Positions 11,103 through 23,100 of a stretch of 64,000 bases of DNA are shown piece by piece. The position numbers and the translations under genes are program-made. Below the pieces are notes generated by a model that searched no databases, was not told the origin of the DNA, and was given only the letters and a program-made list of their open reading frames with translations. How positions within the stretch are numbered: position 1 is the first letter of the stretch; each line of letters starts with the position of its first letter. The DNA is from Euborellia annulipes (taxonomy: Eukaryota > Arthropoda > Insecta > Dermaptera > Anisolabididae). The stretch is from positions 124,001 through 188,000 of the forward strand of contig JAKCPI010005203.1 of assembly GCA_023213315.1 (NCBI GenBank), given 5' to 3'.

Positions 11103-14100
11103 GTGTGTGTGTTAATTTTAAGCATGAAGAAATTGAGCTAGGAGGCTGAAATTTTATATTTAAGTTAAACAGCCCCGGGACCGAAAAATAAGCTTTTAAT
11201 CAAAATCGGCCAAAAAGTACTAGTACTTTACTGATGTACTTTTTCAGTTTTTTCGATTTTCTCAAAATTCGTCTAACGATTTTGATTAAAATTCAAAAAT
11301 CAATTATTTATTAGATGCTCTTTCAAATGTATATTCTCGTTTTGCCCTCAAAATTGTTGAACACACTTTACTCTTGTGTTCATAGGAAAGATAGGAGAAA
11401 TAAATGGTTGCATGGTAACCGAATTTAAATCTTTTTCTTTTATTAGATTAAAAATCAATTATTATTTAAACGCATTTTTTCGGAGAAAACATCTCTCTCT
11501 CTCACAAAACTATCTTCTCTCTTTCTACGCGTTTTAAATTTTTCTACCTTATCTTCGCATTTGGCAATGTTAATTTCCTATAGGGATTTGTATGTTAATT
11601 TCGATTCAAAGGGGGTCCCCTTGGAACTTTTTAAGCATTTAAATTTTTTTTTCCAATTCTTATGAAATTTTGTATTTATTTACGAATCTATATTGTGTAT
11701 AAAATGTCCAAATATGATATTAAAATTTTGAAAAATAACCATAGTTTATTTGAAGAGTCAACATTTAAAATGAAGTTTGAAACTAAGGTGCTATCGGAAA
11801 CTAAATATATCTCGACACAAAAAATCTGGTGTGACAAAGGAACTTCTCTTAGAAGGGTAAGAGAAAGTTGTGTATCAAAGATTTTTTCGTTGGATTTGTG
11901 AAAAAATGCAAAACTGGTCTTTTCAATCAATTATAAAGCTATAGACATTTTTTTATTTAACTACGACCACATAAAATGGGGGTTTATTAATTGCCTTTTA
12001 CATCTTCAAATTTTAACTGCCTCTTTCATTTTCTAATTATCCTAATTTATTGTTTTTTAATTAAATAAACACATTTAGGCCTTGATATTGATTGAATAAC
12101 TTAGTATATAAAATATTCAACCAAAAACAATGAAATTTTAATCTCAAAACGTTCTGAAAATGATTAAAAATCGATTTTCCAAATTTATTTAGACATATTA
12201 ATTTTCACTTTCTCTTAAAATTCAAAAATCAATTATTTTTTTGATCCTGTTCTCATTTTGCTTTCAAAATTGTTTGAAGACCACAATGGGCGTAACTAGA
12301 GAATTTGGCATGGGGGGGGGTGGCACTCCCCCCCCCCAACCCCCCTCATGGGACCAGCTATCCTCCGGTGGGCCTGGAAAGCCCCATAATTTCTCAATTT
12401 TTTTGGGACAAGGAACTTTCTGCGGGGGCCAGGCCTCCCCCCCGGCACCCCCTAGTTACGCCCATGGCTACTAGTACTTTTTGACCGATTTTCCCCGAAT
12501 TCTGTCGCCTCTGGGCAAATATCCCTCGACTATAGACCGGGCGCTGACGGCCACTATTATACTTTGTGTCTATCACGTTGATTATTTATGGAACATTTTT
12601 ATTAAGATATCTTAATGTAAAATTTGTAAAATTTATTTTGATGATTATGTGTTTACTACATTTTATCTTTTAAATTCTTTTATATATTTTCCCGGGTATC
12701 TGTGCCCCTTGACCTGCTGCCACCCCCGCATTGCGGGGTCTGCGGGGGTGTTATTTACGCCCCTGTTTAGAAGTTAGTAAAATGATGACTTTAAAAAGGG
12801 GTCTATTTGTATACTCCTGAGGAAATTATAAATTCCAACCCTTTTAGAGATTTTTGACTTTTAAATGCAAAAAACTGAATTAAAATATCTCTTTTTGTTC
12901 TAAAGATATAAATCTCTTATTTATTGCTCTATATAAATGTTTGTGTGTGAGCGGCTTGCCTCGCTGTGACGTCACTCAATAAAGAACACACAGTCTCATC
13001 ATCAACGGTCATTTGAAATTACGATTTTTTTTTTTAAGTATTCTTGATTGTTTTAATTTAAAACAAGTGACATTCGTACCTCTCTTTATAACCATGTTTT
13101 CTCTCTCTTTCTATTAATATAAAATATCTTGCGGTTAAGCAATGCCAAGCTCGGTGTAACCTCTCGTGATCCCGTCGACTCAGAGGTCGTAATGTCCCCC
13201 AGTAATCAACAGTTCACTATATAATTAAAAATAATAAATATATTAAATCCCTTAAGGGTTAAATTTGAATAAAATGGGTGTTTTTTACATATTATAAATA
13301 AATATTTTCTCGCTATCAAAATTGCGCCCTTTAAATTATAAAATAACTTTTGTATTTGAATATCATCAAATGGGGATATTTTTCTGTCCAAAGGGGGCCC
13401 AGCAAGGGCGGATACAAGGGGGGGGGGGGTAAAGGGGGTAATTACCCCCCCCCCGAGATTCGAAAAAAATACCTTTTTTCGCAAAAAAATTATTTTTAAT
13501 GTAAAATTTTTAAAATTAATACTTAAAAATTTGATGTGTATTTATATTCTGGCAAACAAGTACAGAATGCGCTTTTAAATTACCGAAATTAAAAAAAATA
13601 GTGTGCTGTGCGACGAGTCACACCAGATTACCCCCCCCCCGAGAAACACCTCTGGATCCGCCCTTGGGGCCCAGACATCTCAGGGCTCCCCCCTGGGACC
13701 TCTAGTGGCTAGGTGTCTCTAGATAATTCTTGGATTTTTACACCATTTAAGTGTGGTAAAAAACTGAATATTCGCCATCGCCCTAAAATTTTGTTTCGTT
13801 TCATCACTTTATAAACATTTATTGACCTATCATCAGTCATTGACGAAAGAAGCTGCATAGTCAACTTGTAAATAAACATTTAATTTTTTTTTCTTACTTC
13901 TAGGGGGGGGGGGCAACTGCCCACCTGCCCCTCGCTGGGTACGCCCATGCTGCGACCCCTTGACCTTTGGCACCAGAAGCTAATGCTCTACTTCTGAGCC
14001 AAGGGCCTGAATAGTTGAATAGAATATTTTTTTTTAATATTTATTACTTTCTCTTAACCTATATATGAAATATATAGAGAGAGAAAGTATTGCGATCATG

Positions 14101-17100
14101 TCAAAAATTCGATGTCGAGATTTTGATGAATATACATGTTTTGAGGCCCCCTGAGTCCAAAAAGTGGGTCCCGGGGGTGTGTGTGTGGACATTTTGTCCC
14201 CTTTGGATCTTTTTAAACATTAAAAAAAATTTTCCAAATCTTATGAAATTTTGTATTTATTTAGGATTCTCTATTGTGTATAAAATATCCGAAATTTTGA
14301 AAAATAACCATAATGTATTTCAAGCAGTCAACATTTAAAATGCAAGTTTGAAACTAAGGTTTATTATATTTCAAGATTAATTATTTTGAGAAAAGTAGAT
14401 AGTAGAAGAGAATCTGATTGCATTTAATAAGTTTAATTAAATAATCTCTTGATTTTAATATCAACACATCTTGACTCTCTTTTTATTATTTAACAGGGAT
14501 TCAAAACAACGAATCATTTATAGCAACATCGAACAAAGAGTAGAAATAATATTTGATTTATTGATCGAGTAGAAAGAGAGGGAAAACTATGAGTGCAAGT
14601 GAGAGAAAAAATCATCTGTTTTGAACACAAAACCGGTTTGCCGTCTGGAAGTCAAACAATCGACTCCGACGTGTTTCTCGGAATCAATTAAAAAAGCAAT
14701 AAAATTAAAATTATATAATAAAGATTCCCCGAACTGAAAACATCGGCTCTCTTGATTTCAAACTTATAATTTATATTTTTTCTTTCTCTTATCATATATC
14801 ATGGGCGTACCCAGCGAGGGGCAGAGGGGGCAGCTGCCCGCCCCCAAATTTCAAATTTCTACTCTTAATATTTTTTGAGATATTAACACGAACATTGCAT
14901 TATAATCACATTCGCGCCCGTAATTTCCGAAGAGGTGCGGGCAAAAATACAAATTAATTATCATAGAATAAGTTCAAATAGAAGAATAGTTTGGTAAAAT
15001 TTCAAATTTCTACTTGTAATATTTTTTGAGATATTAACACGAACATTGCATATATGACATTTCCATACTAATAAATTTTACATTTTGATTTCTAATTTAT
15101 GTATATCGATGAAAACTAAATATATCTCGACCCAAAAAATCTGGTGTGACAAGCAGAGACCACAACTTTCTCTTACCTTCGGTTTCAATTACCGAAGGTA
15201 AGAGAAAGTTGTGTGCTGTATGGCCAGTCACACCAGATTTTTTTTTATAGGTGCCAAAGATTAGTAATTTCAAATTAGTTCAAAAATATTCCACTAAAGG
15301 GAAGCACTTGTCAGGGAGAAAAAAATTTATTTCATAAGGCAGTCTCCATGTAGCAGTTTTACAAAATATATATTTAATTATAACTTGGACTCCTTGTTTA
15401 ATTATATATATTTTTTTAAATTAATATTAATTAATTTTTATTATGTATTTGTATAGTTGTTTTCTTTGTTAACTTAAATATGAGCATGATATATTAATAA
15501 AAATTTTTAGGCAATCTTGATTGATGCTGCTCTCTAGCGGAATAATTTTCACTTGACATATCTCCAGCCATTTCTTATTTGCTAAATCCTCTTTGGCTCT
15601 TTCCAGTTAAAATTTTTATTTTTTCTGACTTTTAAAGGATTTTATAGCATTATATTTTATAGTAAGTAGTAATAGTACAGAAATTATTCTTTTAATTATT
15701 AAATTAATCTTGATTTTTATTTTAATATTTTCTCTGTAACCCTATAAAGACTGTTTGTGATATTTATATCGAGCGAAAATACACTGTTCTCTGTCTAGAC
15801 CTATGTCTAGTCCTATGTTTAGTCCCTGGTTTAGACTTTTTAATAATGACCCACACGGAGTGGATATATTGAGTGGTGATCTACTCTAATTTCCTTCCCT
15901 CAAATTTATTTTATCATTAATTTGTTGAAAAGAGGGGGCTAGCACTCATGTAATATATTTACTTATAAATTACTTCTACTTTATATATTTATTTTGTTTC
16001 AGGGTTATTGCGACGATTCCATCTGCATCTGTGACGATAAAGATCTGTGCATACATTCGTCATTTGATCAATTATCATTTTCTACCGAATCTTTTAAGGT
16101 AAGGATGGTTTTACAAAAATATACTTAGTAATATGATCAATTTTATTAAGTTTAGGTCCAGATTTTTCAATTTACCAATGTAATTTTACCTTATAATCTG
16201 CAATAATTAGTTACCTACTTAAAAAGAATTTGTTAATTTTTAATAAATGGCTTTAGTCTGATCTGTTCAAATTAATATCCATATTTTTTTTTTGGAATTT
16301 ATTACCATTTCCTCCTCTACTTTTAACTAGTGTGAATCTAACTCGCTTTTATTTAATTTATAGTGTTCCATTTGCGAAGGTGTTTGTTCGTGCGAAGATG
16401 TCGATGTCTGCATATATCCTGGCTCTGAGGATCAAGTTCAAGAGGTAGAAATTTTAATTTCACAAAAGTATTTTTTTAGTTTATAGAAATAGGGAAAAAC
16501 AAGAACTAAGTGTTTCATCACCAATGATTACTCATTTATTGAAATTCTTGTGTCATAGTCGCCGACAATTTATAGAAAATTATCATTCAGAGGAAATCTG
16601 TTAAAGGAGACAAGTGGTGCTGGGCAAAGGTGGACAGATGTAGCCAATAAAATTCTCAATTAGGAAATATCTCCTGAATTGAGTCGGGATTTTTTTTTTT
16701 TTTTGGAATGGGTTCAGTGAGAGACAATATTAAGTCCCACCCATGAGTTTTCTACTTGTGATTATTTCATTGTTTTTAAAAAAATATTATATATTTTTTA
16801 ATGGAAACTTTCATGGTTTAAACCTAGAAAATTTACAAGAAAGATTTTCATTTTCTTTTAAAAAAACAATGAAATAATCACAAGTAGAAAATGCATGGGT
16901 GGGACTTAATATTGTCTCTCACTGTACATAAGGTCCAATGACCAGTGATCACATGGAGCCAGGAAGAAAATAAAAACAAAAGAAGCATCAAAGGGGAACT
17001 CAACTGCTGAAACTGAGAAGATGCCTGTTGAGATTTGACTTCAAAGTCTGGAGATTGTAGGTTTTGGGGAAGATAGACGCATGGAGCTCGTTCCAATCAC

Positions 17101-20100
17101 GGGAGGTCATGGGGAGAAAGGAAAATTGGAAATGACTAGTTCTATTAGTTGAGAGATGAACAGCATAGGGCTGCTGGGACGATGCCTCCCTTGTGTTCCG
17201 TGTATATGTTGCTTTGGGTGGGATAATTGATTTTAATTCGGCCGAGCATTGACCATGATAGTACCTATAGAAGTGAGAGAGTGTAGACACGCACGGATTG
17301 TATGGAATCGAACTGAAATACATTGCATCTCAACTCCAGGGAAGAATTTTTAAGCTTTTGCAGTTATTATTATTAATTAGAATTAACCAAGATGTCAATC
17401 CTCCTTCTGGTATAACAAGTGACTGTTAGGAGATAAATTTTTCTGTAAGGATTTTTCACTTTGTAGAGAAATTACAATTCAAATTGCATTTAAAGGATAA
17501 TGCGGGTTTTTGCTGACTTGTTACAAGTGGAAGTACATCGATGCTTCGGAGATCCCTGGTTACATTTCCGAAGTTATGGGGACGAACTTCTCAGAGATGA
17601 AAATGCATATAATTACTTATATTTTGACAGATCCAGCGGTTCTGAATAAACAATTACCATTATAGCGATTTTTTATTATTATTAAGTTGATAATTATTTG
17701 TTTTATAGGATGAAGAGATTTGCGATGAAAATATCTGCACTTGTCCTGATAAGGAAACCTGTCCCCATAAAATGGAAAAAGTTATTAAGATGAAAAAGGT
17801 AATTTGTGTGCATTTTGAGTTTATATTTGAAAAATCTAATTCTTTTTTAGTTGTTTTTTTTTATTGAACCACTCGATTTGATACTCGTAACTGTGTGTAT
17901 GCGATTCATTCATTAATTATTTTGTGTTTAATTCACATCTGATTTAAATATACTAATAGTGCCTTTAGACTTTATTTATGAACCTTAGTAAATTCAAAAT
18001 CTTTATCGTTCTGATAGTATTATGTCTTCTTTGCCAATCTTATTATATTGAATAAATTTTGATATTAATATATTACTTTTTTAGAGAGAGCCATGCACTT
18101 GTCAAGAAGAAATTTGCGTATGTAAACATAAAGAGATCTGTCCTCATGAGGAAGAAGAAGAAGCAGAAGACAAAAGTCTTTCAAATGTTGAATATCTAGC
18201 AATAAGTTTTAAAGTTGAAAGTGGAGTAGCAGTGAAAGTAAGTTAATATTCTACAATTTTTAATAAAACAAACGGAAAGTTCTTTTTTCTAAAAAATATG
18301 TTTTCAGAGACCCAGTGATCTGCAAAAAAGGACATCAAAAAAAGATAGTCAAGAAGGTGGTCCACAAGAGAGAAAGATGATTTCAGTTGAAGTAGTCGTA
18401 GAAGAAGGATATATAAGAAAAATAGTCTCTGTAAGTTATTCTCTTACCCCATCGAAATGATATCATATCTTCACCCCTGGCAAACAAATTTAATATAACG
18501 CAATCTCTTACAATAAAATTCACCAAATCTCTTATGAGGTTAGGGCTTGTGAAACCGGTTTGTACCATAAAAACAGAAAGTCAATTTTAGAAGAAATTTT
18601 GGTATTTATGTTTTCATAGTAGTTCCCCATTTTTTTCTACTTTCTAGTTTAAGGTAAATTAATTAAGATCTTGAAATTAATATTTTTTAAATTGTAGCCA
18701 AAATTGTTCCCATTTTAATTAAATTTTACAAATCATTAAATAGGGATGGGGTCTAAAGGGCCTTAGATGCCGAAAAAGACCTTAAAAAAAAAAATTAAAT
18801 TTTATTTATTTCTATCTTCTTATTTCCTCGGCTGATTATTCCTGCGGTGCGGGGTCGGCGGTCCTCACTCTGTCTCTCCACTTCACCTTATCCAAAGCTG
18901 TTGTCTCCGACAGGCCAAGCTCGGTCATATATCTCCTGACGTGGTGAAGCCAAGTCATCCTAGATGCTCCTCTACTTTGTCTCTGAGGAGCCCCTATCGT
19001 ATGCCGACCTCGCCACGTCACTACTCTCTTAACGTAGGACATGCCCAAACCAGCAGAGACGCCATTCGCGCATCTTGTCAGTGATTACGCTATGCCAAAC
19101 CTGCTCCTGATGGTATCATTGGGGGATGCGGTCAAGTCTGGTAACACCAAGTGACCACCTGGCCATCCGCATCTCCATCACATGCAGTGTCGATTCGCTT
19201 CTCTTCTTGAAGGTCCATGTTTCGGTCGGATACAGAGAAACCGGCTTTCCGTTTGATTGCCGACTTTAAATAAATCGCCATCCGACGGTCTCAAAGCATT
19301 CCGGAGCATTCTCGCCATTTAAGCCAAATGGCATTTATACGCCCGGAAATCTCATCCGACAATTTCTCCCGGGGCATTTTTAAAAAGTCCCGATTTTTGG
19401 AAAGAATTCACGCCAAGCTAGGGAACTGAGGGAGAACTGGAAGAGAATATACATTTTTCGGCGGCCTTGTGGCTATTTCGACAGGATATAAGTTTTATAT
19501 TATCAGGATCCGAAGGAACTTTGCAGCCAAGGAGAAATAAAAAATATTTTATTTAATTTTTATTCGTTCTTCAATCACGACCTTCATCAGGTTAAATATT
19601 GTCATTAATACTCGATCTTAGGTATTTTAATGTCTTTTGCAATCATATATAATTTCTTTTTGATTCAATGAATTGAATCAGAGACTCCGAGAAGCAAGTA
19701 AATGAATATTTTTGTACATATCAAATTAAAAAGAAATTGTATATGATTGCAATAGATATTGGAAAACCTAAGATCATGTATTATTGATAATATTTGCACT
19801 GATGAAGGTAGAGATGACGACCGAAACGTCGGCGAATAAAATAAAAGATTTTTTTATTTAATCTTCTTGGCTGCAAAGTTCCTTCGGATTCTGCACAACC
19901 AGTTTTATATTATTTTTGTTAATTTTATAATGTTAAATAATAATAACTACCTACCTAGTTAATATTAACAACAACAGCAATCTACTATTCTACTGTACAA
20001 TTCACTAAAATGAGAAATATGCCAAAGAATAAAATAATACGAGTACTATACAAAATTTTTTTTAATGTATTATATTTGCAAATTGTACTAATGTTGAAAT

Positions 20101-23100
20101 TTAAAAAAAAATATTACAATACTAATTTTGCATTCTATGAAAATTTTTGTTGCTCCATATAGTCCAAATTTTTAATCAATGGTGTCTTGCTGTACCAATG
20201 TTAAAATCTTGTCACCTTAGTTTTTGCAAGCTTTTCTCTTCCGGTCACTTATATATCATACTCTTCTAAAAATTAAAACTATTTTTTTACAACGCTTTTA
20301 TTTTTATAACCAAATTGATTTTTTTTTTCAGGAAGAACAAAATAAATTAGCAACTTTAACAGAAGGAGAAAGATTTTCTTCAGCAGATGAAGCCTCTGTG
20401 GCCGTTGAAGATATTCAAATCAGAAAAAAACATACTGATTCTACTACTTTACATGACATAGATAAGCAAAAAATTGCTTCAGAATTAGAGAGAAAATTGG
20501 TACAATCGTCTTCAGATGCTAAAGTCATACCCGATGACATTTTACAGGAATTTTTAACAGCACAAGAGAAAGAGAAATCAGATGCAGCCCTGGAGGAAGA
20601 GATAACAGAAGAAGCAGAAGAGGAAGAGTCTTTAGTTTCTTTAGAAGAAGAAAAACCTTTCATTGATTCCGATGAAAAATCTATTGAATCAATTGACGAG
20701 AGTTCAATTGGAGAAAAACCTTTTGTTCAAGAGTTTGTAAAGGTAATTAAATTTATTTATTTATTAAAATATAATAATGTTAACATTTTATATTCCTATA
20801 GTGGCATTGTTGGGAAAAGATTAAAACTCATTAGATTTAATATCCTTATTAAAAGTGAAACAGAGGAGGCTCGCTGGTGTAGCGGGCTAGGGTGTCGGCT
20901 TTTACAAAGAAGATCCGTTTTCAAAACTTGGGCTTGTGGGATTTTTTCATTAAATAAAAAAATTTATTTATTGTAAAACAAATCCTCAAACAGATTGGAA
21001 TATTGTATTTCCCCACAATACGAGAAGAGGGTTGTTATGAAATCCCATCCTGTGGAAGGGAGGTAAAGAAGATTCTCTCTTAGTGGGACATTTTTCGAAA
21101 GGAGTAGGCTACACGCCGGCGCTGAGAGAGTCCCCTCTCAAACAAGGACATCCTTCCTAGCATAGAAGAGGTTGGATAAAAGGAACCGAGTGGAACTAGA
21201 AACTAGAAATAAGGATTAGCTCATTAGCTAGAGAAGCTCTAACTCGAGATAGGAAATATTGTAACTTCACGGGGTGTCAGTAGATGGATGGCTTCGGCCA
21301 GAGGCCTGTTTGGTTTGAAGTGGGTCTTCGTACATGAAAGGACCTCGGCTAAATAAACGGGGATCCCGATAGGAATTTCAAATAATAATAATAATTAAAA
21401 GTGTAACAACGTTAGGTATACAGCTGCATTAAATCCCCCGTCACGATCCCCTGAAAATGATGAGAGAATATGTCGATATGAAGGCCTTAGTTAATTGCTT
21501 TGCTCTTAATAAATGTTTGTGGCATTGCAAACCACACTCTGTGCTTATGACGATTCCAGGAGGCAGATGCTGTACATTGACAGCCTATGACCTGAAGGTG
21601 ACGGGTACCCATGTAATGTTGGCATTGGTATAAATGTTTTAGGCCAAAAATTTGTCTTTTTTTCTTTGAACTCATTAATATACTTCACGAACATTCTCAT
21701 CTTAAAAATATTAACTATGCAAATTTTTAGAAATATGGTAAGTTATAGACTTTTTTTTCGCCGCGCTTGGCATGTTGTTATGTTTATAAATTTAGCCCGT
21801 GACTCGTGACTCGGAGAGAAGGCTTTAGGTCCCAATCTAGAAAAAATTTATTTCATTTGAATTGGCTATCAATAATTTGAAATAAATATGGATGGGGTCT
21901 AAATGGCCTTAGATGCCGAGAAAGACATTAAATAAATTAAAAAAAAATTCAAATGTATATATTATATAATAATAAATACCTTTGAATTTTTTTACTTAAT
22001 TTCAAATAGATTCATTGAAAATTGTGGATTTCTATAGAACATACATACATACGTTTTTCCCATTTCATTTTTTTATATATAAATAGATAGATAATAAATT
22101 AATATTTCAAATATAATTAGTATTATAATTCATATTTCTTTCAGGAGCCGTTTAAAAACATTTGTACCGATATTTGCGCCGAATCCGATATCGATTCTTT
22201 TTTAGAAGAGATTCTCTTCGGCGAAATATCTACTGACACTTTATTAACTCTAGAAGAAGAGGAGGAACAAGAGGGTAAAGGAATATTTGAAAGATTATTA
22301 AAAACTGAGGAGGAATTAGATTTAGAAGATATTGAAAGTAATTATGCTCCAAAAAGTTCCTTGAATATTATAGAAGATGCAAGATATCATAAAATTAGAA
22401 AATTTGCAGAAATTCTATTAAATGAAACATTTAGAAAAGCAAAGGAAATTGTACAATTGAAAAAGGTATTTGAAAATTTTATTTATTTCAAATACCGAGG
22501 TCATAACTTATTTTTTGATTCTCTGATTACCTTTATCTTATTTAAACAGAACTATTATTTATCTTTCTTCAGATGATTCTCTTGAATAAAAAAAAAAATT
22601 ATTATTTGGAATTTAATTTTTTTAGGAAGGTCTGAGCCAGAGATTGTTGGGACTTCTTACCAAGAAAGAGGAAGCAAAAAGAGAACAGGAACTTGCTGAA
22701 GGAGTTGATGAAGAGGAGAGCGAACCTGAGATTACTTGGCCTACCAATGGCAACTTTAACATTTATTTGGGTTACCGATGCATTGAGGAATGGATCTCTC
22801 ATTGGGAGAGAAATCCGGCATGGCGCTTTTGTATAGACCTCATCGACGAACGGACAGATCATTCCACTGATTTTTATCTCTACCAAGTATAACCAGATTC
22901 TTTCTTTTTTTTAAAGTGATTATTATCTTTTTAGTTAGTAGGTAGAATAAGGAGAGAGAAGGCAGCTAGGAATATTTCTTTTTTATTAATATGCCCTCCT
23001 TGTTGCCGTTTCGAACCAGATCCTCATTCATATACTGAGCTCGGGGATAATAGTCCAAGAGCTGGCGACAAAAATGGGCAAGTTTTTCTGAAGGCTAATA

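Noticed and set aside
13125..13200. 5S rRNA-like phrase 'ggttaagcaatgccaagctcgg'
   Set aside because: Only a short partial resemblance; the rest of 5S rRNA is absent.
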